Assembly (NCBI GenBank): GCA_037102815.1
Contig: BTPP01000002.1
Span: 2,604,001-2,668,000 of the forward strand
Reading direction: 5' to 3'
DNA: 64,000 nucleotides
Source: Neurospora intermedia
Taxonomy: Eukaryota; Ascomycota; Sordariomycetes; Sordariales; Sordariaceae
Below the pieces are notes generated by a model. That model was given only the letters and a program-made list of their open reading frames with translations, was not told the origin of the DNA and made no database searches. Numbering within the stretch: the first letter of the stretch is position 1; each line of letters opens with the position of its first letter. Positions 38,790 through 52,850 of the stretch are shown here, piece after piece. The position numbers and the translations under genes are program-made.

Positions 38790-41500
38790 ATATTAGTAAA
38801 TTAATTGTAATACCGATTGTCTACGAATTAAAATGGACGAGACTACTGGTTGTATAAAGAATATCGAAATTGCCTTCGACGACCTTAGTAAAATTAACGA
38901 CTAAAGGTACTATATTATAAGAGTTAGGATAGATACTATATAAAAAGATATTAATACTATATTTAATATAGTAATAATAAAAATTAATTAAATAATAGTA
39001 TATTATACCCCGGTATAGGCCTCCGCTTAATTATTAAGTAACTATTAGAGCCCCTAAGGATTAATATTGTTATTTTCGAAAGAAAGTTCAAAGTAAATTC
39101 GGAATAATTAATTAAGCGGTTTTATACTTATAGCGGAAGGCTATCTCGCTAAAACTATAATTAATATTATAAAAGGTATTAGACTACCTAAAAATATTAT
39201 TCTTCTACTTTATAAGAATAATTCCTTTTAATTTTCTCTATATCGCCCTAAAATTATTAACGAGTAATATAATAATACTTTTATTAGTTTTAATAATTTA
39301 AAAGAAATAATAGTTTATTAATACCCTCTAACTTAAAGTGGTTAAGTTTCCTTTGGCTTGTTCTTAGGATTCTCCGAATCTCCTAAGCGTAATAATTCGT
39401 ACTTAATGGTAATAGAATTCCCGCTAGTTGTAATAAAACTATCCAAATATAAATCTCTATAGGTAGAGGATAGAAGTGGAACTTTAATTCTATTATATAA
39501 AAGTCTTCTATAATTAACTGTAGCCGAATTGGCTATACCCCCTTATTAGAGTTAGAGTAAAGTCTTTATATATAACCCTTATAATATTATAATCCCTCCT
39601 TATTGAAGTTGATAATTAGAGGTACCCTAATTAAGACCTCTCGCGGTACTAGAGCCGCTTCTAATTAAATAATTACCGGTAATAATATTTTAAACTTTGT
39701 ATTAAAATATTTGGGTACTAATTACTATTATACTATAAATTCGTCAAGTCCCGGCTAATTAATAGTTAATTACTATATAAGTAATAGCGCTTTAATAGGC
39801 ATCCTTTATTAATTTAACTATATTAATAAGTAAATTTATTGCCCTAACGTTATTTTAAATTACTAGTAACGGAGTATTGTACGATAAATTCTATAAAACT
39901 ATTTAAAGTATAGAATATAACCCTATATTTGTAGCCTTTATCCTATATATAATTTAACGCTAGGTTAAAGAATATTCTAATCTCTGTATATTTAGTAAAT
40001 ATAAATATTTTATATCCAAATTAAAGCGAGACAATATAATACTCGCTAATTTACCCGTCGGCCCCCTAAATAGCCCGCTAAATAGTCCGCCAAATAGCCT
40101 ACCGTATAGAGGAATAGGAGGTTTGGGCGACCCTAACGATAATAGTAGTAATAATAGAGATCCTAATAATAGCGATAAACGCGGATCCCGGCGACCGTTC
40201 GATAAAGAACGACCGTATTGTAAACTTTTTATAGGATTATATATTGTTGAGTCTAAGTTGAAGCGCGAAGAAATTGGCTAATTCTATTCCTATTAGGAAG
40301 ACCTGGATAACTTAAGCGTAGTTACCAACGGTCGAAATTTAATTTATATTAATATTTTCTATTTTACAAATAAATTAAAATCCTTTACTGAAGATAATAT
40401 ATTAATCGACTTAATAGAGTGCTAATTTATTGCTATATTCCAAATCCTTTTAGGAAGTTTAGTTATTCGATAATAGAGTATAGAAGTCTTTTTAGAGATA
40501 AAGTACGCCCTCTAACGTAGTTTATTAGAAGATTTATTTAATATACTTATTAAAAGATAGACCCCGGACCCCGTAATCGCTATTAAGAAATTTATTGAAG
40601 GGTTAATTATATTGAAGGATATTATAATTAACGAGAATATTCTATTTAAATTTATATAAAAGTAATTATATTATATACGCGCTATAAGTATTCTTAGTAA
40701 AGATTCGTTAAATTAGATTAGTATTATAATTTAAATTTAATTTAAAATAGATTTATATATTTAAATTTACTTAAAGCCCCCTAGGTATAGTTTATTAAAC
40801 AATTATATTAAAAAGGTCGATGAAATAAAAATTATATTTATAACCGTAGCCGCCAAGCGATATCCTTTTATTAAATATATAATTTATTCTTCAAATAAGA
40901 ATAAAGATAATAAAATTAAACTAATTGCTAAGTCTTTCCAATAATAATCCGGAAGGAGAGACAATTATAATAATAATTACGGTAATTATAACCGGAATAA
41001 TAGAAATAGTAGAGAGAATAATTAATACCGAGACTATAATTACGACCGCGACTATAATTACGATTGCGACCGCCGCGATTAGGACCGCCGCAACCGGGAC
41101 CGAAATAAGGATAGGGTATACTACGTAGCCGACGATTAGTCTACCGATAATTAGGCGTATTATATTAATAATAGAGGCGACGTATCCGACGGATCTATAA
41201 TTTTAGAATCTAATAACGAAATCGCCAATATAGTCTATAATACTAACTTTATTTGCTATAAGTATTATAGTACTTTCGCTTTGGATTTCAAAACCTAACA
41301 GTACTAATATAAATACGAACCGAGTAAAAGAGTGTAGTAGGAAATTGTATTCGTTAAACTAATAAGGGATAAATACGTTTATTATAATTATTAAACTACT
41401 TTGAGAAACGCTCTATTCTAATATACTAAGTATTGCTCTAAGGTAAAGAAGGGTACTATCGAAGGGATGTCCCTAGATTTTTCTTACTTCGCGAAGGAAG
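38790..41500 (+). pseudogene. Element D gag remnant
   Basis: Assigned by position and by an Arg/Asp/Asn-rich linker (about 40,930-41,200) followed by a Cys-spaced segment CYKYYSTFALDF near 41,256-41,291 that resembles a CCHC knuckle. The open stretch at 40,925-41,128 belongs to this linker. Many breaks. Confidence 0.5.
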
Positions 41501-41599
41501 AAGAAGGAGACGAACCAAACTCCTATAACATTGCTAAAATACTATTACTTAACGACTAGGATATTAAGAATAGTTTATTATTAAATTATACCTATCTAT

Positions 41600-44250
41600 A
41601 CGTAAAAATTAAAACCGACCCCTAAGCTTTAAATTATAAAGTATATATTAATCTTAGAATAGGGAAATCTATAATTAATTACGAATTCTTATAAATACTT
41701 AATTATATAGTCGAATATAAATAGCCTCAATAAATTAAAGGTATTAGAAGCTCCTAGACTATTAACGAATAGGCGATATTCTATATATATTTAGTAGGCA
41801 TTTAGAACGGTAAACCTACGCTAATAAAAGTAGTAAAATTAATATAGGTTGTCGATAATTTATCCGTTAAAATACTATTTATTAACGATTTTATAGATAC
41901 TAAGTAAAGATAAATCGACTACTCCTCTAGGACGATCCGATTTAAATCGATAGGAAACTTTACTTTACTATTTACTATAGACTACTAATATATCCTATAC
42001 GTTCGAAAAATTACTACGTTAAAGAAAATTACCCTTTTATCCGGCTAGTAAATCTATTTACTAATATTATACAAACCCCTACCTAAGGGAAGGAGCTTTA
42101 TATTCAATTCTAGGTACGTATTAGCCACTAACGCTATTATCGATGCGAAGACGCTAATAGTTATCCTTATAAAGAATAATACTAATAGTACTATTATTAT
42201 TAATAAGCGGTTTAATATTAGAACTATTACTAAAAATAATAAAGGAGTATTCTTTAAAGCCTTATAGGATAGTGTATAGAGAGCGGCCGTATTGGATTAA
42301 ACCCTAATTGTAACGTAAGACTTTTCCGGGAAGAGTAGCCGAGGAGTTTATAAGGTAGTCTATACCTTACCCGTAGTATTAATTAATATAGAATTCGAAC
42401 TTAACCCCTTTACTTAAGTAGTATTAATAGGAGCCAACCCTACTTCGGTTACGAATATTTACTATATTAATAACTTTATAATAATAGAAAAAGTATATAA
42501 GAATATAGAAGCCGCTAGGGAGGCCTCGGGATACCTCGTCGATAAGAAACCGTATATCCTAAAGAAGTATTCAACCTTAGGAATCCGTATAAATAGAGAT
42601 ATACCCGACGAAATTTCTAAGTAAAGCGTTTATATATATAGAGGTTATACTAAGGTTGAATTAAAAGAATTTATAGATTTGATCTATAAGTATGAGGATA
42701 TATAGGAAGAGGGTTGTATTATCGAGGTTAAAGAAGAGGATATAATAAAGGTGCTATTAGTAGAGGGTTAGTAAAATTAGAAAATAAGTATAAGGATATA
42801 CCCCTTAAGTAGGAAAGATTAGGCCGTAGTAAATAAAATCTTCGATAAATTCTACGCTTAGGGAAAGATAAAATAGTATAAGGAAGCTACTCTTTTCATA
42901 TATTTAATATTTATAATTTAGAGAACTGTTAAGGATAAGGCTAAAGGGCGCCCCGTTATTAATTTGAGAGTATTTAATAGGGTTATTATATTAGATAATT
43001 ACCCCCTTCCCCTTCAATTAGAGGTTATCGCTCGCCTACGTAGGAAGAAGTATATTATAGTTATTAACGTAGTCTCTTTTTTTTACTAGTTCGGCGTTTG
43101 GCCCCCTTATTATAATAGGTTAACTCTTATTAACTACCGAAGTTTAGAAACCCTAACCGTTATATTTATAGGATTTTGTAATTCCTTAATATACGTTTAG
43201 CGATTTATAAATTGTTTTTTTATACTCTATAAAACCTATTACTAAGTTTTTATTAATAATATTATAATAGCGTCGGATATGTTAGAAGATTACCTGCGCT
43301 ATTTTAATACTATCTTCGGTTTATTTATATTGAAAGGTATTTTTATTTCTCCGAAGAAGTCCTTCTTCGGATATCTAAATATTAAACTATTTAATTTTAA
43401 GGTAAATACTTTAGGTTTAATAATAACCGCCGAACGTATTGTTACTTTAAAGAATTTAGCGTTCTTAGATTAATTTAAAGCTTTAGAGTATTATATTGGA
43501 AATTTAAAGTTTTTATATTACTTAATCCTATACTATATATAGTTCTTAAAACCGTTATAGAAATATAAAATCGCTCTCCTAATTAAAGGACGAGAACTTA
43601 GTAAAATTATTATTAATAATATAAATAAATAGGTATATTATTACGTTTCTACGAAGTACGACCTAATATTAGAGGAGTTTAAATCTTTTAGGGTATTCTA
43701 GAAAGTACTTTATAGTATAAACGACGGTAGAAAACCGAGTATTTTATACTATTATAATTCCGATAAGCAACTATTTATATAAATTAACAGCTCTATTGAG
43801 AGAAGTTTTAACGTTATAATATTCTATTTAAAGGACGGATATAATTAGTATTTAGGTATGTAAATCCTAGTAAGCCGAATATTACTAGTAATGTTTTTGA
43901 ATAAATATTTAATAAAGGTAGAAATATAATATAGCCCATCCGAATTAGAGGTAGTATATTTAGTTTGGGTAGTCCGTCGCTTACGTATAATAATCTATTC
44001 TACTAATTAGCCCATTATTATTCTTACCGACTATTTAGTAATTAAAGGTATCATAGAGCAGACGAATTTATATATTACTTTAACAGACTAAGGTAATAAA
44101 CAATTAATAAATATATTAATTTACTTATCTCAATACAATTTATAAATATTTTATATCCTTAGTAAGCTAAACTTTGTATTAAATGCCCTCAATTACTTAT
44201 ATATAATTAGGGATAGTCTGAACCCCGATAGGGAATTAACCCTAGATAAT
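41600..44250 (+). pseudogene. Element D protease, RT and RNase H remnant
   Basis: RT landmarks: RVFNRVIILDNYPLPLQ near 42,970-43,015, an FFYQFGVW stretch near 43,077-43,102 and the block FGLFILKGIFISPKKSFFGY near 43,315-43,375. RNase H follows to about 44,200. The type closely resembles a common fungal gypsy pol. Many breaks. Confidence 0.8.
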
Positions 44251-44329
44251 TTCTAAAAGGACGATAAAATATACTTTGGGATATATAGAATTAAGATCCC
44301 CGAGAGTTAAATATTATATATCGCCGAGG

Positions 44330-45600
44330 TAAAGATATTAAACGAACTACGTTAGTATATAATCGAAGGATATAAAAAGGATAATAAATTTTCTAAAGTA
44401 TTAAAAGATTTAGAAGATTCTACCGAAGTCGATAGAGTAATTTTGTACGCCGGCTACCCCTTCGTTATTAATAATTAATTTATTTATTATAATCGACTAG
44501 ACGGATTTCGAATATTAAACGTCACTTTCAATTATATTAAGGAAGTATTTAATACTACTTATAATAAAAAATACTACTTCGGAAGATAATAAATAATATA
44601 CGATTTGAGAGACTTAGCTATTCTTTATAAAACCAGCCTCGTTAAAAAGTATTTTAAATATTACCTAGATTATTAATTGAATTAAATTAGTAGAGACCTA
44701 CTAAATAGAAGTTATTAATTAATTCAACTAGAGTACTTATTGCTTATAAGTGTTATTATTATTGATTTTATTGTAGGATTACCCGAGGTCTCCGTAGTTA
44801 ACTCCCTATAGAAAATCGAGGGTTACGATACTTTTAATACCCTAATAATTATTACTAATAAAGTAATTAAACGGATATTCCTAATACCCGGATATTTATT
44901 ATATACCGCCGAAGAATAGGGAATAGTATTTATATAATAGTTTATCCTAACCGATTAGGGTATACTTAAGAGTATTATTTTTAATTACAATTAGAAGTTT
45001 ATATTTGTATTTTAGACCGGCGTTTAGAAGGTATAGGGTATTAAATTACTAATAATAATAATTTATTATCCCTAAACCGACGGCCTATCTAAGTATAAGA
45101 ATTAAACTGTTGAAATAGCGATACAATTTTATTATTTTACTTTTCTAAATTCTAATTAGTATAAAATCCTATTAATTCTCTAATAGAATTTGAATAGTAC
45201 CCTTATATAGCCAGCCAATATATCCCCTTACGAATAATTATTTGGCTTTAAATTACCTAGGTTACTCAATACTTTTACAACTGCTAAATATAATCCTAAA
45301 GCGCCAATTATTAAGGAGTATTTATACTAAGATACTATACTAGCCGTTAACTTCGCTATTGCTGATACTAAGCGAAGATATAATAATTATTATTATAATA
45401 TCTAATTTAAGAAGGGAGATAAGGTATTCTTACAATTGCATTACGGCTATCGTTTATTAAGTAACCTATTAAGAAAGTTATTATAATAAAGATTAGGGCC
45501 TTTTACTATTCTAAATAAAATAGGGAGGTTCGTATACCGTTTAAACCTACTAAAGAGTATAAAGATTTACCTAGTAGTATCCGTTGTATATCTATCGTTC
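44330..45600 (+). pseudogene. Element D integrase remnant
   Basis: The integrase core is indicated by a DFIVGLPE segment near 44,763-44,786 and a YPQTDG-like region near 45,068-45,085. The C-terminal barrel precedes the chromodomain. Many breaks. Confidence 0.7.
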
Positions 45601-45674
45601 GCTCCCGACGGCAAGGATGTTTTTAATTGCGACTTACTTCCGTTAGGCCTAGTAGAAGACTTCTAGTTCGAAAA

Positions 45675-45905
45675 CGAATACGAGGTGGAAATTATTTTGA
45701 AATATAAAGAGATTAAGGGAGCGATTAAATATTTAATTAAGTAGATAGGATAGGGATACTAGTATAACTATTAGATAATAGAGAAGAGTTTAAGTAATTA
45801 TTAGGATTTATTAACGGTATATTAGGATTGGTATAAAGGACGCCCTAGTTAGAAACGTAGTAGAGGACGCCCTAAGGGATTAGGGAAGAAAAAGGCAAGA
45901 TTTTA
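45675..45905 (+). pseudogene. Element D chromodomain and AT-hook-like tail
   Basis: An EYEVEIILKYKEIKG stretch with the following IKYLIK segment matches the start of a chromodomain, the histone-mark-reading module that chromoviruses use to target integration. The tail has GRPSQKR and RGRPKG, which look like AT-hooks. Confidence 0.75.
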
Positions 45906-45952
45906 AACCGACTACTAAGGATAGTAGCTTTTTTAATTTAGGAGCCGGGATT

Positions 45953-46225
45953 TGATATAGTCCATTTGTATATATGTAGATTATTGTACTAATGTAGCAA
46001 TTGAATGTGGTTGCAGATCGTTGGAATTGCCCTGCCGAGCCGGCAGGGTGGGTCCTAGCGATAAGATAAGGAAAGTGGGTCGCCCAGATGGATTATATTA
46101 ATCCATCTACGCGCGGCTTCCACTCTTCTAATTCTTTCCTTCTATATTACGCTTTATACAGGAATAATATTATTGCTTTTGCATCAAAGCAGGGTTGTTC
46201 TTTGAGGCACAAGCAGTCCATATCA
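45953..46225 (+). repeat. Element D 3' LTR
   Basis: 273 bp with six-base inverted ends TGATAT and ATATCA. Its last 75 bases keep CpA/TpG-rich sequence that is depleted in the 5' LTR. Confidence 0.95.
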
Positions 46226-46230
46226 ATTCA

Positions 46231-46617
46231 ATATAATAAAATAAGAAGGGGTAAATAATTAGAGATTACTAAGAATTATTATTTTATTTAATTAAAAGTA
46301 TTAAATTAAAGCTAATTATTTAGTATAATAAAGAATGAATATTGTAATAATCTATTATTTTATCCTCTTAAAGTTCGATATCCTATCTATCCCCCTTATT
46401 TCTTTTCTTCCTCTATTATCCTTATTTTTCTACCTTTTTTAATCTATTATTTTATTAAATTAATCCTATATTCTTTTATCTTCTATTAATACTAACTATT
46501 TAATTCTATCTAATTTAGAAAGTATACCCTCTAATCTAGTACCCTTGCTAAAGGTTCGAAAAAAATTATTGTAGAAAATAAATTAACGTATATATTCCTA
46601 TATATTACTTTAAATTA
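46231..46617 (-). repeat. Element C2 LTR, right segment
   Basis: The continuation of the LTR begun at 37,370-37,679. It carries the D-element target duplication ATTCA at its left border and joins the polypurine tract at its right border. Confidence 0.9.
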
Positions 46618-49600
46618 AATCCTCCCTTTAAATCTTATAATAAATCCTTTAAATAGATTTATTACTATTTGTATATATATATATAATTAGCGTCTTCCCC
46701 TATTGTTCCTATTCCCTTTATATCCCTTTTTACCTTTATTAATCAAATTTTTTTCTTTAATACTATTAGTAAGGAGACGATTATTTATATTTTTAATAAT
46801 ATTGTTTTAAATTATTCTAATAATCGTTAAAGGTCTTCGTAGCTTTAAATGAATATTTAAATTAAACCTTTCCTTAAATTTTATTAGAATTTAGATAGGG
46901 TTATTCGGATTATAATTGGGAAGGCTATTTAATTTATACTTTATATAGCGAATAGAATAGATTAAGGAATTTACTATAAATTTATAGGAGTTAAAGTTAA
47001 ATAGTATATCCGTAATTATTTTATTAAGTATTAGGCTTCTACCTATAATAAATATTTCTCTTATTAAGTAGAAACTTTTAAATTTAATTATTAGGGATAA
47101 CCCTTACTATAAAATAAATATAGGGATTAATAATATACGCCTATACTAAGAGGAATTAGAGGGGGTAGATAGGTTCGAGGTCTTTTTAAGATTTAAAAGG
47201 ATTGGGGATTAATTAGTCCTCTTTATTTAAGTAAACGTTTATATTAAACTTATAAATAATCCTAAATTACTTAGTAAATTAATATTTTTAAGAACCGATA
47301 GAATTCTATTTTTTGATAATAGTTTAAAGTTTTTTATATTCCTAGGCGGTAGAGGAATTTTTAATTATATTCGATTTATTAGAGTATTGAGGGAAAGAAT
47401 ATTAATTTTTTTAAAAAGGTTAGATATAGTTAATATTAAATTATAGTGTATTTAATTATCGATATTTAATTGAATAGAAGTATTCTATTTCCTAATTAAT
47501 TAAGGATTTAGAAGTAATAATATTATTAGACGAAATGAAATTAGAGTAAAAGATAGTTAATTTATTATTCTAGAGCTTTGTAAATAAATTATAATTTATT
47601 AAAGTAGAATTGGAATTGATTATTAAGAAGAAATTATAGGCGGGGGTAAATAAATATTATTAGAGGAAGAGGTTAATCTTTTAACCTTTTTTTATTGTAT
47701 TATAGAAGTAGGAAAGGAAGAGTTGGATAATAATAAATTAGAGGATAAGGAGTTTTCGTTATTATTTTTATTAATAGGTATTATTAATATATATTAGAAT
47801 AAAGGAAGGTCGATAAGGGTATTAAGGCTATTGTATAATTAATACCGAGAAAAGATCTTTATACCTCCTAGTCCTTCTATACGTCGCCCTTTATTTAATT
47901 TTTTATTACTCTTCTAAGTAAAATAATTCTTTAATTAAATAAGATATTAAGGCCTTTTTTTATTATTGTATATATATTTGTACTATTAGGATAGGAAGTT
48001 GGTTAATTTATTATTAATTATATATAGTATTTTAAATTTAGGTTTATGAGGTGGGCTATTGGGGTGCTATTACTTTATTTATAAAGTATTATAGATTATT
48101 CTTTAGTATTATTATACTATAACGTTCTTTTTCTACTTTTAATTAAATATTGTATAGTATTTCTATATTATATTCTATTACTAAATTTTTAGCTTTAATA
48201 TTTAAAAGTTTGGATTATATTCTATTAGTTTTATTTTTATAGCTTCTACTATTATTAATTTATAGATCTAATTAGAGATTTAGGTAACGAATTCGATTTA
48301 TTGAATAATAAGGCCTAGGTTAGTTTTGAATACTTTCTAAATATTGAAGCTTTAAAATAATGAGATTAAAGTTACTTTTATATCCTATAATATAGAACCT
48401 TTAAAATTAGAATTATAGTAATCCTATTAACTTACTAACTAATTAAAAATAATTACCAAGAAATAATAATTTTTAAGGTAAATAGGGATTATTTAAAACC
48501 TTTTTTCTTTTATAGGTAATCGAATATTATTCAAATTATTTATAAACCTTAGAGTCCTACTATTGAATTATATATACTTATTTAATATAAAAATTATTCT
48601 TACCCCTTTTCTAGTTACTTATAAAAGTAGGGCAATTAGATTATTAATATAAGTATAAGTATATTTATTAATATTATATTAAAGGTCGGCTAGGTGTATT
48701 ATAATCCGTTTCTAATTATAAAAACCTTTATTATTAAATAGGAAAGCGCTTACTTAATTAGGCTATAATTTATTATAAAAAATCCTACCGAATATTTTAT
48801 TAAATTCCAATTCTTTATAAGGTATTTTAAGGTCGTATTGCTAATTTAATTAAATATTATTTAGTTCGGGATATTTTAGAGGTATATATCCGTTCTTTAA
48901 ATTTAAATTTCGAAGGAGGCTAAAGTATACTTTATAATATTGGAGGTTATTCTTATATTTTGGGATTTAATTGTATAATTGATTTATTTTTGTAATATAT
49001 AGTTATATTTTAATCCTTTATAATAAATTAGGAAAGGATCCCTAATAATTTTGTACGTATTGATTAGTGAAGCTTTAGTATATTATTAATATCGGTTTAA
49101 GTACTTTATTTATATTAGGTCGAAGTATTTAATTAATAAGTAGCTAATTGAATATAAATTTAATAGTTTCTTTAGTTTATTTCTATTAAAAGTTTTTTAA
49201 CGGCGTAATTATTTAACTATTAAAATAGTTTATAATTGGTACCTTGCTATAATTGTATAAGAATTGAATATTGTAAGTAATAATAAACTATTAAGGTTAT
49301 TTACTATTAGTATTATTGGATTTAATTATATTATTCTAGTTTGGAGTAGCCTAAGGTTTTTTACCCTCGGCTTTAGTAAATCTACTAATATTATTATTAA
49401 TTAAAGTAGCCTTAGTTTTATTATTAGTAATAGTACGGTTATTAGAAGATATATTTATATTTTTCTTTTATAAGTATTTGATCTATATATAGTAAAAAGG
49501 AAAGGTTAAGCTAACGTTTGAATTGTATTGAATTGAATTTGGAAGAGAAGTAAAGGATATAGGTTGCATTAGATTAAAATTATTATAATAGAGAAGAAAG

Positions 49601-50929
49601 TGTTTAGAAGTCTTAGGCTTTTTAATATTATTATATTAGGAAAGGAAGGGAAAAGAAGGAAGGAGGCGGGGGGAGAAGGGTATTATATAGATATTTTATA
49701 GATTGTTTAATTAATTTACTTAATTATTAAAAATATTTTTTTAAGGCTATTATTCGCTTAATTTATAATATAATATTTAGTTTTATAGTATTTGCCTCCT
49801 ATATAATAAATTTATCCTTTTTTTTAAGACTATTATATAAGCGGTAGATTATAAGGGTTGAAGGTAGTAATAATCTTTTATCTCTTCTTTTTCTAACGGT
49901 TATAATAATTTTAATAGTTGTTTAATATAGTAGGCTTTCTTTAATTAATTACCTTTACTTAGAATCGTAAGTAATAAATTAGGTGTTGATAATAATTTAT
50001 AGTTTAGGTATAAAAACCTACTTCCCTTAATTAGTCTTTCCTTCTTTACTTCCTTCTTTTTTTAATTAATTTTTTATTTTTTATTAACTTCTTTCTTCTA
50101 TTATTAATATTTATTATTAAAATGTCTACCTACAGTTCTAATTAGCTTTAATAGTATAGAAATCCTATGTAATTTCTTCCTCCTACTATTATTAATTGGC
50201 TAACCGGAGTTCGTTAGAATATTTATAAGAATAATATTCTTCGGGTGTAGTTAAATAATATTTCTCTTCTAGTTTATCCTTTTACTATTTCTTATTAAAT
50301 TTAGTATAACGATTGTCCTAAAGTTTATAAATATTTTTATTTGCGAATCTAGTAATAGATTAGCCCTGGAGCTTTGCTTATAGATGCTATTTAGGGAGTT
50401 TATAAATTGATAGAGGGTATAATATTAATTATTTTTTATTTAAGAGTCTATATTGTATAATACCCTTTTTAAGTTTTGTACTTTATATTATTATAGGGAT
50501 TTTCTAATTGTTAAAAAGCCTTCCTATAAATGTTTAGTGGTTTTGGGGCTAAAGTATAGTTTTTTAATTAGATTAAATAAATTATAGTTTCCCCTAATAT
50601 AGTATTGAAATTGGTTTAGGTTAATACTAAAGGTGGTTAGTCTTTTAGTCGTTATATTTATTTTATAGTTTAATAGGATAAGCAGTTTAAAGTACTAGTT
50701 ATTTAGATTTTTAGTAAAAAATATATATTTTTATTCCCTAATTAATTCTTTGCTAATTTTTTCTTTAGATATTAATAATTCCCTATAGTACAATTACTAT
50801 ATTATAATATTTTAAAAAGAATATATATTAGTATTTTATAATACTTTTAATTAATTCGAATAGATTCTAATTATTAGTCCTTTTATTAAATGTCGTTCGC
50901 TTCTTTTATTCGGTTTTAAGGATGGTATT
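46618..50929 (-). other. Element C2 extra 3' region
   Basis: Aligns throughout with C1 21,058 to about 25,370. The two copies differ by many transitions but keep the same length and landmarks. This supports the region being a fixed part of the family. No recognised protein family. Confidence 0.6.
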
Positions 50930-51268
50930 TGTTAGGAGGCGAAGAGCCTACGTACTGAAGCACTCCAACGGTCGCTGCTCCGCTCCGTTGGCCGAAGCGG
51001 TAGATTAATAATAGTAGCGTTTATATTGGGTTGGGCTCGCGGGAAGGATAATCTGGTATTGCGTCGGGGCGCTAGATTAGTACGGGACTCTATAATGCTT
51101 ATTAGCGGATGAATAGAGTTTATATAAGTATAAAAGAGGTTCAACGAAGCGTAGTTTATTATAATTAGTAATTATTAATATATTTTTAAATTGACCCTTA
51201 ATTTGCTATCCCCTACGTATAGTTACAATTATAATTATTTTAGCCTACCTTCGCCTACGTTCCTAATA
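50930..51268 (+). repeat. Element E 5' LTR
   Basis: 339 bp. About the first 220 bases retain CpA/TpG-rich, GC-richer sequence (for example GCGTCGGGGCGCTAG); the last 100 are depleted. The minus-strand open frame at 50,932-51,144 is an accident of this spared sequence. Confidence 0.95.
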
Positions 51269-51599
51269 AATTAATAACTTTTCTTCCGGGAATTAAACCG
51301 ATACTATTAAAATATATATATATAATAGCCGGTTTATTTTTTATACCGCTAAGGCTACTCTTTATCCCTCTTATACTATTACCTTTGTAGTTACTACGGT
51401 TAAAACGATTTAATTTCCTTTACTTTCTTTATAATAGTATTAGCCTACTATAGAGTCCGTTGAAGAAGATAGTAATAAAGACTACCCTTCTACGCCGCCC
51501 CGGGCTCTCCGTTCGTATCCCTAAATTTTGGAAGTTAACGAATTCGTATATAAATAATAATTATTCGAATCCTAGTTTACTATAATTAAGTTTCTCTTT

Positions 51600-52850
51600 A
51601 ATTATTTCCTTTTATATATATTTTAATAGGATTAGTTCGCTTTTATAGGCCTTACCGAATAAAATTTAATAAGAAACTACCCCCCTATCTCCGCCGGGTT
51701 CCATTATTAGGATTACTTTTTTTATAATTAAACCTATATTTCTACTATACTTCCCTTTACTACCCCCTTATTAATAGTTATTACTATAATTACCCCTTTA
51801 CTAACTATAATTATATTAGTTCGTACCGAGTACCGCCCTAAATATAATATTACTAAATTTATTAGCGAAAGTTTCTTATAGCTATAGAATTACTTCTATA
51901 ATATCGACGCGTATTTTTAAGAGTACTCCTATATTTCCTTCTCGTTCGCTATTAATTATATTAAGGGTAATTTTAAAAATATATAAATTAAATATATATT
52001 AGTTCTCTATAGTAAACCTAAGTATAATATTATTTATAATACGCCTACGTAGAGCGACCTCTATACTTTCTTAGAAATTAAATATAATAGTAATATTTAG
52101 GCTATTAAATAATCCGCTCTCAATAAGTTCGAATATATATAATAAGGCGCTTTAAAAATTATTTATAATTTCTATAATTATTATTATACCGAAGAATTTA
52201 ATCTATTATACGATTAACCGGAATATATTCGGGTCGTTATGTAGATTAATTAATTGTATCCCTTTTTTAAATAAGGTATCCTTTCGACGGCCGGTATTAA
52301 TATAATAAATAAAATAGTAGCGTATACGGAATAGTTAGAAGGCTTAGAAAGTATTGAACCGTTTGTATCGCGTTACTAAAATTAAATATCTTTAAAGTAT
52401 ATTCTACCGTCTTTTTCGTTTTTATACCCTCTTATTTCCTCTACGAATATCCTTCTTCTATTATCCTATAATATTAACCCCTCCGATTTTCCTTATTGCC
52501 CCCCTACTACTTTTTAAATAAATTCTAATTTTATTTATTCCCTTTATTATTAGAAAAGTTATACGTATAGTTATTATACCTAATTAAAATTATTAAATAC
52601 TTACTATAAATATAATATAATAGGTTATTTTATAGTAATGTACTAGAATCGAATTTATTATAATTATAGTTAAGTTGGCTATTTAGTACGGAATTGTACT
52701 ATCCCCGTAAGTACCCCTTTATATAGAGCGAATATTAAACCAATTGCGGTTAGAATAGTAATTGTAATTGCTTAGGATAATATAAATAAATTGTAATTAT
52801 ATTTAGAAATAAGGTTATTAGTAAGGATTTATAGAAATTAATAGAGTATA
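51600..52850 (+). pseudogene. Element E gag remnant
   Basis: Assigned by position and by a capsid-like helical block (about 51,850-52,350). A knuckle region is likely near 52,580-52,700 but is poorly readable. Many breaks. Confidence 0.5.

Larger units (their letters stand above)
37680..46225 (+). mobile_element. Element D: chromodomain Ty3/gypsy retrotransposon, both LTRs present
   Basis: 8,546 bp with 273-bp LTRs (37,680-37,952 and 45,953-46,225) and an exact 5-bp target duplication ATTCA (37,675-37,679 and 46,226-46,230). It is inserted in the left LTR of C2. Plus-strand order: gag, protease, RT, RNase H, integrase, chromodomain. Many breaks in the interior, but the LTRs are only lightly affected. 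Confidence 0.95.

Noticed and set aside
50932-51144. 70-codon minus-strand open frame
   Set aside because: It lies wholly within the RIP-spared part of the E LTR and has no matching frame in the 3' LTR.
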